Assembly (NCBI RefSeq): GCF_023074055.1
Contig: NZ_JADPKR010000113.1
Coordinates: 41,611-105,610 of the forward strand
Source: Bradyrhizobium sp. 141
GTDB lineage: Bacteria; Pseudomonadota; Alphaproteobacteria; Rhizobiales; Xanthobacteraceae
DNA length: 64,000 nt
Reading direction: 5' to 3'
Under the pieces are notes generated by a model. That model made no database searches. It was not told the DNA's origin and was given only the letters and a program-made list of their open reading frames with translations. Position numbers and translations under genes: made by a program. Each line of letters starts with the position of its first letter. Within the stretch, counting starts at the first letter, position 1. Below are positions 17,503 to 25,683 of the stretch, in pieces.

Positions 17503-18813
17503 TCACGCCCCGCGCTTTGGCCCGATCGCCTCGAACCCCGCCTTCTGCTCATCGCTCAAGTCAGCCTCGAAATCATCGAGCGCGTCAGCAACGCCGTTCA
17601 CGGCCTGCAGCATCGTCTCCAGCCGCGCCTTGGCGGCGGTGAGGCGGGCCTGGGGCGTCGCGGCGGGCTGTGACGGGCAGGCGCTGAGCGTTTCCATGGT
17701 GCGCAGGGTGGTGTCCTGCAGCACCTCGAAGCGGGCGCGCGCGGTCTCGTCGAGACGGAGCGTCGAGGCGATGTCGCCCGCAGGCCATTGCTGCTGCACG
17801 AGCTGCTCGTACTGACGCTGCAGCTTTTCGTCATAGCGGGGATCGCTGTCGGCGTCGCACGCGTTCGAAGCCTGCGCATCCTTGTTCGTATCCTTGTTCG
17901 TTTCCTTGCGCTGCATCGAGGCAAGCGCGGCGCGACGCTCGTTGGCGAGAGCATTGAGCCGGGCCTTCTGATCGTCATCGAGCAGACCCGTGAACTTCGA
18001 AAGCGGCGGCGCGACGGCGTCGGTGGCCTTGATCATCGCCTCGATCCGCTCGCGCATCAGGCCGAGGCGCTCGGTGGCCGTGGCAGGCGCCTGCGCCGGG
18101 CAGGCGGCGCGAATGGTGTCGCGCGCGGCATTCCAGGCGGATGCGAGCTCGTCGAGCGCGGTGCGCTGCAATTCGTTCGGCTGCACGGCGGCAGCGATGC
18201 GTTCGACGGGCAGGCCGCCGGTGTCACTGGCCTCGCAAAGCGTCTCTGCAGACGGGATTCTCCGCGCGCGCCGGCCTTGCGGCCCGGCATAGGCCGCGAG
18301 CTCGGTCGCCGCGTAGGGAGCGAAGATCGCGGCATAGATGTCGCCATAGCCATAGAGCGAGAGGCTGGTCGCATCGCCGAGCACGACGGCATTGGTGAGG
18401 TCGTCATGCGCGAACGGCCAGAACACCGGGCCGACCCAGCCATAGCTGCCATCGGGATGGCGCCACCAGCCTTGCGGGCGGCGGCCGCCGTGCCAGCCCG
18501 CCAGCGCGGCTTGCGCCGTGAGCGCCGCGCGGATGATGTAGGGGTTGGAAGGCTGCCCGCGCTCGGCGCCGCGCGGATCTTGCGACCTCAGCGCAGCCGA
18601 GCGGTATCGACTACCCCGCACCGCCATGCGGGAATGGCGCAGTCGCGACATGCCGATCACGTGGCCGACGGCGAAACGCGCAACGCCGAGCGGACCGCCG
18701 CGCAATCCGAACTGCGCCTCGGCTCTAGCAGGCAGCAGCACGGCCGCAATCAGGAGGGTCGCGCCGGCCAGCGCCAGTCCCATGCGTCCCGACATGACCG
18801 CTGACCTGACCAA
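17503..18813 (-). CDS. LTXXQ-motif (Spy/CpxP-like) periplasmic protein
   Basis: 436 residues if started at the TTG whose complement is 18811-18813, which has GGAGGAGG five bases upstream; ATG 18795 is the alternative but lacks a ribosome-binding site. A signal peptide ends near ARAEAQ. A Gly/Arg-rich and aromatic segment follows, then YGYGDIYAAIFAPYAATELAAY, typical of rhizobial members. The C-terminal half carries LTXXQ-type helical motifs (LLDDDQKARLNAL and LSDEQKAGFEAIG) and paired Cys (CEAS, CPAQ, CPSQ). Spy-like proteins are stress-linked periplasmic chaperones; members of this long subgroup have not been tied to one function. Confidence 0.75.
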   Translation of the reverse strand: MVRSAVMSGRMGLALAGATLLIAAVLLPARAEAQFGLRGGPLGVARFAVGHVIGMSRLRHSRMAVRGSRYRSAALRSQDPRGAERGQPSNPYIIRAALTAQAALAGWHGGRRPQGWWRHPDGSYGWVGPVFWPFAHDDLTNAVVLGDATSLSLYGYGDIYAAIFAPYAATELAAYAGPQGRRARRIPSAETLCEASDTGGLPVERIAAAVQPNELQRTALDELASAWNAARDTIRAACPAQAPATATERLGLMRERIEAMIKATDAVAPPLSKFTGLLDDDQKARLNALANERRAALASMQRKETNKDTNKDAQASNACDADSDPRYDEKLQRQYEQLVQQQWPAGDIASTLRLDETARARFEVLQDTTLRTMETLSACPSQPAATPQARLTAAKARLETMLQAVNGVADALDDFEADLSDEQKAGFEAIGPKRGA

Positions 18814-18961
18814 TTCGGCCTCCTCCCAGCGCCAAGCGCGCACTGCGCCGCATCGAGATGACGCGCGAGGGAACCGATTGTTCCTAAGGGACACAAGGCA
18901 AAGCGTCGCGGGCGGCCCCTGACCTCTCCCCGTAACAAACGGGGAGGAAAGACCGCGCCGC

Positions 18962-20014
18962 TCACTCCGCCTTCTGCGGCATCACAAATGTCTGGCCGGG
19001 ATAGATCAAATTGGGGTTGTGGATCTTGTCGCGGTTGGCCTTGAAGATCACGGCGTAGCGGGCGCCGTCACCGTAGGCGAGCCGGCTGAGCGCCCACAGG
19101 CTATCGCCGCGGGAGATCACGCGGTTGCCGCCTGCCTCCGCCGGTGCGGTCTGGAGCGCGTCCGCCGGCGAGGCCGATGCCACCGTCGTCGCCGCGGGTG
19201 CCCGCGCCATGACCTTGGGTTTCGGCGCGCCGGTCAATTTCGCCCGGGCGGCGGACCTGTCGGGAGTCGCGGCGAGATGCGGCGCGCCCGACGGCAGCGA
19301 CGCCACGACATCCGATTTATCCTCTGCCTTCTCGGCCTGCTTCGACTCTTGCTTCGACTCTTGCCTCGCGACCGGCACCGGGCGCGCGGGTGGCGGCGCC
19401 GCCTCGGCGATGGTCACCGGCATGGTCCGGCTGGACTGCGTGACCGTGCCATCCGGCGCCCTCGCCCGGAGCGTCAATTCATAGGAACCGGAGGGAAGCT
19501 GCGCCGGGGTCATCACGAACTGGCCGGAGGCATCGGCAACCACCGTATCGAGCGCCTTGCCATCGCGCAGCAGCTCGACCTTTGCACCCGGCGCGGCCCG
19601 GCCGGCAATCACCGCCGCCTCGCCGTGATCGTCGACCCGGGCGACGTCGAAACGGGGGCCGGTGTCGGCGACCGCCGGCGGCGGCTTGACGGGCGCGAGA
19701 TCGGGCAGCGCCGTGACCTGCTTCTGGATCTCGGCCAGCGCGCCGGCCTTCGGCTCGGGCGCCGGGACCGCCGCTGGTGCGGGCGCCGGCGGCGTAGCGG
19801 CGGCAAGCTTCGGCTGTTCCGGTTTGGGCGCTTCCGGTCTCGGCTCGGGCTTGAGGTCGACCTTGGCCTCGACCTTGGCCTCCGGCTTGGCGGCGACGGC
19901 AGTCTTGGTCCCGTCCGGCAGCAGACGGCGCAGCTCGGTCGGACCGATCACCAGCACCGTGCCGACCAGCGCGAGCAGGCAGAAAGCAATGAAGGCCTTG
20001 GATGCGGTCATCAT
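18962..20014 (-). CDS. LysM peptidoglycan-binding protein
   Basis: 350 residues. One N-terminal membrane segment (SKAFIAFCLLALVGTVLVIG) anchors the protein; a Pro/Ala/Lys-rich linker (35-115) follows. Residues about 130-210 form an Ig-like or carboxypeptidase-regulatory-like beta domain (GRAAPGAKVELLRDGKALDT, SGQFVMTPAQLPSGSYELTL). The C-terminal 50 residues are one LysM (VISRGDSLWALSRLAYGDG and NPNLIYPGQTFVMP). This linker-Ig-LysM plan is common in alphaproteobacteria and places the protein in the periplasm bound to peptidoglycan. Repeated EAKVEAKVDLK and KQESKQESKQ units show slippage-prone coding sequence. Confidence 0.8.
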   Translation of the reverse strand: MMTASKAFIAFCLLALVGTVLVIGPTELRRLLPDGTKTAVAAKPEAKVEAKVDLKPEPRPEAPKPEQPKLAAATPPAPAPAAVPAPEPKAGALAEIQKQVTALPDLAPVKPPPAVADTGPRFDVARVDDHGEAAVIAGRAAPGAKVELLRDGKALDTVVADASGQFVMTPAQLPSGSYELTLRARAPDGTVTQSSRTMPVTIAEAAPPPARPVPVARQESKQESKQAEKAEDKSDVVASLPSGAPHLAATPDRSAARAKLTGAPKPKVMARAPAATTVASASPADALQTAPAEAGGNRVISRGDSLWALSRLAYGDGARYAVIFKANRDKIHNPNLIYPGQTFVMPQKAE

Positions 20015-20195
20015 CGGAAACGAACCTTGGGTGGCAAATCAGCCGAGGGCGGCAAGGTGCGCCGATTTGGCTGCGGCAGCAAGACGGTCGATGGGATGAG
20101 ACCGCCATCCCGCCGAGCCCGGGATGAACCGGCGCTACGCCGCCGGCGTCAAATCACCGAGGCCGCATCGCCGCAATTTTCGAGGAATTTTTCCC

Positions 20196-20888
20196 GTGTC
20201 CGCATTTCGCCGTCTTGCCCAATGGCTGGCGCTCGTCCTGACGCTCGCCGCCTCTCCCGCGCTGGCGGCCTCAGGCCCGCCGCCGGGCTTCGTCCTCTCC
20301 GACGATGCCGAGCTCGCCTTCACCTCGCCCGACGGCGCCATCAGGCTCGAGCAGTACATGAGGGACGGTGGCGCCTGGGACGTCAAATGGCAGGTCTGGG
20401 CGCGACGCGGCGGGCAGATGACGGAGCTGAAGCCGGAGCAGGGCTACGGCGCGGGCTTCCGCTTCACCAGCGACTCGCAATGGCTGGTGCGGATGCAGAA
20501 GACCGGCTCCGGCGCGCAGGACCTTTTTCTCTACCATGTCGAGAACGGCGCCTTCGTCAGCGCGGCGAAGCAATCACTCAGCGACCTCGCCTGGGCCTAT
20601 TTCCACAGCCGTCCCGACACCAACAACATGAAGCTCGACTACCACATCTCGGCCAATCTCGTAAAAGGCACGGAAGAAGCCTATCGCTGGCTCGGGGTGC
20701 ACTGGCCCGACAACCGTTATCTCGTGATCTCGCTGTCGGGCGAAATGGACAAGCATCCGAAGAACGTCGCCGTGAAGGGATTGGCGGATTGGAAATGCCG
20801 TTATGACCTCACGACCGGCAAGTTCGACGTGCCCAAGATGTTCGCGAAGGGCAATGCGGAAGCGCTGAGATGGGAGATCAAGCGGTGA
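20196..20888 (+). CDS. Secreted hypothetical protein
   Basis: 230 residues from GTG 20196, preferred over the ATG at 20124 because GAGGA lies nine bases upstream and a signal peptide begins at once (MSAFRRLAQWLALVLTLAASPALAA). The mature part is rich in Trp, Tyr and charged residues (VLSDDAELAFTSPDGAIRLEQY, WDVKWQVWARRGG, YRWLGVHWPDNRYLVISL) and resembles a beta-sandwich or propeller blade set. No family is recognised. It is followed by an intergenic repeat that probably terminates transcription. Confidence 0.65.
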   Translation: MSAFRRLAQWLALVLTLAASPALAASGPPPGFVLSDDAELAFTSPDGAIRLEQYMRDGGAWDVKWQVWARRGGQMTELKPEQGYGAGFRFTSDSQWLVRMQKTGSGAQDLFLYHVENGAFVSAAKQSLSDLAWAYFHSRPDTNNMKLDYHISANLVKGTEEAYRWLGVHWPDNRYLVISLSGEMDKHPKNVAVKGLADWKCRYDLTTGKFDVPKMFAKGNAEALRWEIKR

Positions 20889-20906
20889 GGACGGCTTCGT
20901 AGCTTC

Positions 20907-20997
20907 GTAGGGTGGGCAAAGCGGAAGCGTGCCCACCACCTCCATCCATCATGGACAGATCGTGGGCACGGCGCTGCCGCGCCTTTGCCCACCCTAC
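20907..20997. repeat. GTAGGGTGGGCAAAGC intergenic inverted repeat, copy 1
   Basis: The left arm GTAGGGTGGGCAAAGC...GCGTGCCCAC pairs with GTGGGCACGGCGC...GCCTTTGCCCACCCTAC, forming a long cruciform or terminator-like hairpin. Related copies lie at 37301-37426, 38232-38338 and 48745-48835. The family is widespread in Bradyrhizobium genomes. Confidence 0.85.
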
Positions 20998-21151
20998 AAG
21001 ACCTGAGCTGGGGAATCCGGCGGTGAGCGCGTCGGCCTTCGAGTCCAGGGAACCAACCCACTGATTTTCCTCCGATTCATAGTTCCCTAACCCTCGATGG
21101 TAACGGGGTCTTTTCGGTTTAGCTGCATCTTGCATCCCACGGGAGGGCTGC

Positions 21152-23815
21152 ATGGGCACATCGATCCGATGGACCGCGCGCTTGCGCGCGCTGCTCCGTC
21201 GCTGGCGGGGAGCGCCATTGACGTGGCTGATCGTCGGCGGCTTCGTGCTGATGGCCGCGATGGCCGTCGGCACCGCGCTCACCGTCGACCGCTTCCGGCA
21301 GAACGCGATCGAGAGCGGCCGCGACAGCCTTGAAAACTCCGTGCGCCTGCTGGCCCGGCATTTCGACCGCGAGTTCGAGGATTTCGCGGTGCTCCAGAAG
21401 AGCATCATCGCCGAGCTCGAGAGCCGCGGCATCGAATCCGCCGACATTTTCCGCAGCGAGATGGGCACGCTGGCCGTGCACGAGGTGCTGCGTGCAAAAG
21501 CCAGCGGCTGGTCCGACGTTGCCGGCGCCAATCTGTTCGATTCCAGGGGCATGTTGATCAACTCGTCGCGGCGCTGGCCGGTCGCCGACGTCTCGGTCGC
21601 CGACCGCGGCTATTTCAACCGCCTCAAGAACGATCCGGCCGCGCAGGAAGAGATCGAGGTCGTGCAGGGCCGGATCGGCAACGGACCGGCGATCGTGTTC
21701 GCACGGCGCGTGTCCGGCCCGCACGGCGAATTCCTCGGGCTGGTCTCGCGCGCGATCGCGCCCGAGCAGCTCGAATCGTTCTTCGCCTCGACCGGGCTCG
21801 GCGAGGACTCCTCGATCGCGATGCACCACCAGAACGGCCAATTGCTGGCCCGCGTTCCGCGTGTCGATGCGATGATCGGGCAGAACTTTCGCAACGGCAA
21901 GCCGGAGCAGATGGCGGTGTTCGAGCGCACCTTCGTCTCCATGCAGATCGCAAGCCCGATCGACGGCAAGGACCGCATCGTCGCCTCGCGCCTCCTCGCC
22001 GGCGAGCCGCTGGTCGTGATCGCGACCAAGTCGCTGGACGCGACGCTCGCGACCTGGCGCACGCAAACGAAATTCTTCGTCACCGTCGCCGTGCTGTCGA
22101 TCGGCCTGCTGGTGCTCACGCTGTTCCTGATCTTCCGCCAGGTCACGCACCGGCTCTCGCTCGAGAAGCAGCGGCTCGACACCGCGATGAACACGATGAC
22201 GCAAGGTCTCCTGATGTTCGATCAGGACGAGCGGCTGATCGTCTGCAACCGGCGCTACATCGAGATGTACGGCTTGTCCTCCGATGTGGTGAAGCCCGGC
22301 GCCACTTTCCGCGACGTGATCCAGCATCGCCATGACGCCGGCTCGTTCCACGGCGACGTCTCGTCCTATTGCGACGACATCCTGAGCAGTGTCGGTTGCA
22401 CCCAAAACACTGTCGTCGAGACCGCCGACGGTCGCCTGATCGAGATCAAGAACCAGCCCGGCGCGGCCGGCGGCTGGCTCGCCACCCATGAGGACGTCAC
22501 CGCCCGCATCCGCGCCGACGAGCGCATCGCGCATATGGCGCATTACGACGCGCTGACCGACCTGCCCAACCGCGTCTTGATGCGCGGGCATCTGGAGCGG
22601 CGCGTTGCCGAGCTCCGCGAGGGCAAACCGTTCGCCATTCTCTATATCGACGTCGACGAGTTCAAGGGCGTCAACGATTCACTGGGACATGAAGTCGGCG
22701 ACGAGCTGCTGCGCCAGGTGGCGATGCGCCTGCGCGCCTGCGTCAGCGGCAACGATCTCGTCGCCCGGTTAGGGGGCGACGAATTCGCCATCGTCAAGGC
22801 CGGCACCAACGATCCCGCCGAGCTGACGGCGCTGGCGGAAACCATCCTCACGGCGTTGCGCGCGCCGGTGGATTGCAAGGGTCAGGTCATCCCGACCGAT
22901 GCCAGCATCGGCATCGCGATCGCGCCCGACCATGGCGACAATCTCGACGATCTGCTCAAGCGTGCCGATCTTGCAATGTACGCTGCGAAGTCGGAAGGGC
23001 GCCGCACCTACCGCGTCTTCGCACCCGAATACGACGCCAAGGCGAGGCTCCGCCGTCAGCTCGAGCTCGATCTGCGTCAGGCGCTCGTTCGCGGCGAGTT
23101 CGAGGTGCACTACCAGCCGCTGGTCGATCTCGCGGCCAATGTCGTGACCGGCTGCGAGGCGCTGCTGCGCTGGCGCCATCCGGAGCGCGGCATGATCTCG
23201 CCGGCGGACTTCATTCCCGTGGCGGAAGATACCGGGCTGATCGGCGAGATCGGCGAATGGGTCTTGAGGCAGGCCTGCCTCGAGGCCGCCTCCTGGCCCG
23301 GCCAGATTCACATCGCAGTCAACGTCTCGCCGGTGCAATTCCGGTCGCGGACGCTGGCGCTCAAGGTCGCCGCGGCGCTCGCGGAGTCAGGTCTGGCGCC
23401 CGGACGGCTCGAGCTCGAGATCACCGAGACCGTGCTGATCCGCGACGACGAGGAGGCGCTGACGATCCTGCAGCAGCTGCGCGAGCTCGGCGTGCGCATC
23501 GCGCTCGACGATTTCGGCACCGGCTATTCGTCGCTGAGCTATCTGCACCGCTTCCCGTTCGACAAGATCAAGATCGACCGCAGCTTCATCAGCGACATCG
23601 GCGAACCCGAGGATTCCTCGCCGATCGTGCAGGCCGTGGTGCACATGGCTGCCGCCCGCCACATGGCGACGACCGCCGAAGGCGTCGAGACCGAAGCCCA
23701 GCGCGAGGTGCTGCGCCAGCTCGGATGCAGCCAGATGCAGGGCTGGCTGTTCAGCCCAGCCGTGCCCGCAGCGAAATTGAAGCAGCTCTTGTCGGCGCAC
23801 GCCGCGGCGGCTTAG
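21152..23815 (+). CDS. Membrane sensor GGDEF-EAL protein (c-di-GMP turnover)
   Basis: 887 residues. TM1 about 23-45, dCache-type periplasmic sensor to about 305, TM2 about 308-328, a PAS-like domain about 340-450, GGDEF about 465-620 and EAL about 635-885. The synthase motif is intact (RLGGDEF, Gly541 on) but the product-inhibition RxxD five residues upstream is replaced by SGND. The phosphodiesterase set is also intact: CEALLRW (Glu669), VNVSPVQF, ELEITETVL, ALDDFGTGYSS, DKIKIDRSF and TAEGVETEAQ. Both activities are therefore possible, switching on the periplasmic signal. It is monocistronic. A stretch without genes of about 220 bp separates it from the AraC gene. Confidence 0.88.
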   Translation: MGTSIRWTARLRALLRRWRGAPLTWLIVGGFVLMAAMAVGTALTVDRFRQNAIESGRDSLENSVRLLARHFDREFEDFAVLQKSIIAELESRGIESADIFRSEMGTLAVHEVLRAKASGWSDVAGANLFDSRGMLINSSRRWPVADVSVADRGYFNRLKNDPAAQEEIEVVQGRIGNGPAIVFARRVSGPHGEFLGLVSRAIAPEQLESFFASTGLGEDSSIAMHHQNGQLLARVPRVDAMIGQNFRNGKPEQMAVFERTFVSMQIASPIDGKDRIVASRLLAGEPLVVIATKSLDATLATWRTQTKFFVTVAVLSIGLLVLTLFLIFRQVTHRLSLEKQRLDTAMNTMTQGLLMFDQDERLIVCNRRYIEMYGLSSDVVKPGATFRDVIQHRHDAGSFHGDVSSYCDDILSSVGCTQNTVVETADGRLIEIKNQPGAAGGWLATHEDVTARIRADERIAHMAHYDALTDLPNRVLMRGHLERRVAELREGKPFAILYIDVDEFKGVNDSLGHEVGDELLRQVAMRLRACVSGNDLVARLGGDEFAIVKAGTNDPAELTALAETILTALRAPVDCKGQVIPTDASIGIAIAPDHGDNLDDLLKRADLAMYAAKSEGRRTYRVFAPEYDAKARLRRQLELDLRQALVRGEFEVHYQPLVDLAANVVTGCEALLRWRHPERGMISPADFIPVAEDTGLIGEIGEWVLRQACLEAASWPGQIHIAVNVSPVQFRSRTLALKVAAALAESGLAPGRLELEITETVLIRDDEEALTILQQLRELGVRIALDDFGTGYSSLSYLHRFPFDKIKIDRSFISDIGEPEDSSPIVQAVVHMAAARHMATTAEGVETEAQREVLRQLGCSQMQGWLFSPAVPAAKLKQLLSAHAAAA

Positions 23816-23981
23816 CGGAGCGCATTGCTGCCGCTCCATCTCGACCTCGTCACGAAGCGTCCTTCCTCTCTCCCGCCGTCGTGCATTTGCGAAAGCGCGC
23901 GCCGGCTTGGAGCAGGATCAGGCAAAGCATGGTCGCTTCAGGCAATACGACCTCCCTCGCAGCGCATAGAACGCGCGCCGG

Positions 23982-23997
23982 TCCGTACAAATACGGG
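23982..23997. promoter_or_regulatory. Palindromic operator TCCGTA-CAAA-TACGGG before the AraC gene
   Basis: Read on the reverse strand it is CCCGTATTTGTACGGA, identical in 15 of 16 bases to the site at 61082-61097 beside the FixJ-type regulator gene. It lies 42 bp upstream of the AraC-family start codon, where an activator or repressor would contact the promoter. Confidence 0.5.
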
Positions 23998-24038
23998 CGA
24001 CTGATCGGAATCCTGACGCGATCCGAAGGAGCCACGCG

Positions 24039-24998
24039 ATGACCGGAAACACTGCTCCCATGCGCGATGTCTCGCAGCAGAGCGTACCCCCTGCACCTGG
24101 CGCGCAGCCGGACGACAGCTCGCATTCCGAACGGCGCGCCGCCGGTGCGGAGATGGCGCGCGTGCTCAGAACCGAGCCATTTCGCATGGCGCTGGACGCC
24201 TCCGGTGCCGGCCTGGCGCACTGGCGACATGATCCGCTGCACGACGTCGTCGAGCCCATGAGTCACCACGTGATCATGGCGTATAACGGCGTGATGCAGC
24301 GTATGGAGCGGCGGTCGGGGCGATCGGTCGCGATCGGCACGTTTCGTCCCGGGGTCCTGATCATCATCCCGGAAGGATCGAGCTCCAGGTGGGATATTCC
24401 CAAGCCTGTCGATGTGGTTCAGCTCTATCTTCCCGACGCAATCCTGAAGCGTATTGCCGACGAAGCCCAGGTCGGACCGGCCGACCTGCTGGAGCGAACC
24501 GCACATCCCGACCCCATTACCTCCCGACTGATCCTGAGCGCGGCGGACACGTTGCAAGGCAATGGAGCCCTCGACGCGCTGTTTCGGCATCAGTTGACGG
24601 ATCTTCTGGCCACGCGCCTTCTGGCTGCGCATACGGGCTCGCCAACCACGTTCGAGCCGACCATGGGCGGGCTGTCGCCGAAGATCCTGCTTCGTGCGAT
24701 CGAGCGGTTGCGCTCGGACAGCGATGCGGACGTCTCGCTCGATGCGCTGGCATCCGATGCGGGTCTGTCGCGCTTTCACTTCTGCCGTGCGTTCAAGGAA
24801 AGCACCGGCCTGTCCCCGCACGCCTGGCTGCGCCAGCACCGGCTCGAGCAGGCCATGAAGATGCTGCGCGACGGCGATGACCCGGTCGTCTCGATCGCAG
24901 CCGCGCTCGGCTATGCCTCGCAGACGGCGTTCGCGGCGGCGTTCCGCAAGCTGACTGGCGAGACGCCAAGCGACTGGCGCAGGCGCCACACGCGCTGA
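24039..24998 (+). CDS. AraC-family transcriptional regulator
   Basis: 319 residues from ATG 24039 with AAGGAG eight bases upstream. The N-terminal 200 residues are an effector-binding domain of the cupin-like type (MSHHVIMAYNGVMQRMERRSG). The C-terminal 100 residues carry the two helix-turn-helix units: LDALASDAGLSRFHFCRAFKE and VVSIAAALGYASQTAFAAAFRK, ending TPSDWRRRHTR. It is likely to control the downstream oxidoreductase-decarboxylase-efflux operon. A decayed partial copy of its 3' end lies just after it (25046-25185). A palindromic site at 23982 may control it. Confidence 0.85.
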   Translation: MTGNTAPMRDVSQQSVPPAPGAQPDDSSHSERRAAGAEMARVLRTEPFRMALDASGAGLAHWRHDPLHDVVEPMSHHVIMAYNGVMQRMERRSGRSVAIGTFRPGVLIIIPEGSSSRWDIPKPVDVVQLYLPDAILKRIADEAQVGPADLLERTAHPDPITSRLILSAADTLQGNGALDALFRHQLTDLLATRLLAAHTGSPTTFEPTMGGLSPKILLRAIERLRSDSDADVSLDALASDAGLSRFHFCRAFKESTGLSPHAWLRQHRLEQAMKMLRDGDDPVVSIAAALGYASQTAFAAAFRKLTGETPSDWRRRHTR

Positions 24999-25045
24999 CG
25001 ACAATCGCTCCAGGTTCAACGAGCTCATTCTCGATCACCGGGCCA

Positions 25046-25185
25046 TTCGCTGCGCTGGCGTCCGGTGTCGCGCCTGTCGCGCTTTCATCTTTGCCGTGCG
25101 TTCAAGGAAAGCACCGGGCGTTCGCAAAGCCTTCCGGAAGCTGACCCGCGAGAACCCGAGCGACTGGCGCAGGCGCAAGCGTTAG
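25046..25185 (+). pseudogene. Remnant duplicate of the AraC gene 3' end
   Basis: The stretch repeats the upstream AraC gene: TGCGCTGGC, then CTGTCGCGCTTTCA and TGCCGTGCGTTCAAGG encode LSRFHLCRAFKESTG. About 120 bp corresponding to the middle of the second DNA-binding unit is missing, after which another frame gives RKAFRKLTRENPSDWRRRKR and a TAG stop at 25183-25185. The deletion and frame change make it non-functional. It shows that a tandem AraC copy, or another AraC gene, once stood here. Confidence 0.75.
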
Positions 25186-25265
25186 CAGCAATCGCGCTGC
25201 AATCACGGCAATCGCTCTGGCGCAGCGGCAGGTCCGACCAGCTAGACCATCATCATGCCCAGACC
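25185..25265 (+). repeat. Peptide-coding repeat, copy A
   Basis: This 81-bp stretch aligns without gaps to 32604-32684 (about 60 of 81 positions by eye), with an identical core ACGGCAATCGCTCTGG. In one shared frame both encode AAIAxQxRQSLW, then DxLDHHHxQT. About half of the differences fall in third codon positions, which suggests past selection on a peptide. Copy A lies 18 bp before the ATG at 25284 and in frame with it. Confidence 0.6.
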
Positions 25266-25283
25266 AATCGACGGAGACCGAAG

Positions 25284-25565
25284 ATGACCTGGAAAAACTT
25301 CATCAGCCGGCGGGTGATCGCCTCGCGCCGCCGAGGCCTTGCCACCGCAACCTTGTACGGACTCTCGCTGGCCGTTCGCTTCACGTCGGCGACGGGCGAG
25401 GAGGTGGAGCTTCCGGCGCACTATGTGCACCCGATGCATCCGCTGGTGTCCATCATGACCCGGGATGGCTCCGGCCTTCCCTATCAGGACTGGGGCCCGA
25501 GGCCGGTCGTGTTTCGCCAAGGCTGGTCGCCGAGTTCACCGCTGCAACGCTGCATGGCGCCTTAG
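25284..25565 (+). pseudogene. Truncated alpha/beta-hydrolase (haloperoxidase-like) remnant
   Basis: A 93-codon frame from ATG 25284 with GGAG seven bases upstream. The first half has a Tat-like opening (SRRRGLATATLYGLSLAVRF). The second half, IMTRDGSGLPYQDWG followed by PVVFRQGWSPSSP, matches the start of non-haem chloroperoxidase-like hydrolases (TKDGT-x-IYYKDWG, PVVFSHGWPLS), but the expected HG is RQG and the frame stops before the nucleophile elbow. It lacks all catalytic residues and is read as a degraded fragment. Whether the frame is still translated is unknown. The next 118 bp before the FAD oxidoreductase show no gene. Confidence 0.55.
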
Positions 25566-25683
25566 ACGCAGCGGTCCACTTCATCTCTTTACATCTCTCC
25601 GTGCCGTCACCGGACGCTGCCCTTGACGGAGCAGCGGCGGTCGCGCGCGGACTTTCGAACCACGCAAACCAAGGAGCAAACCC

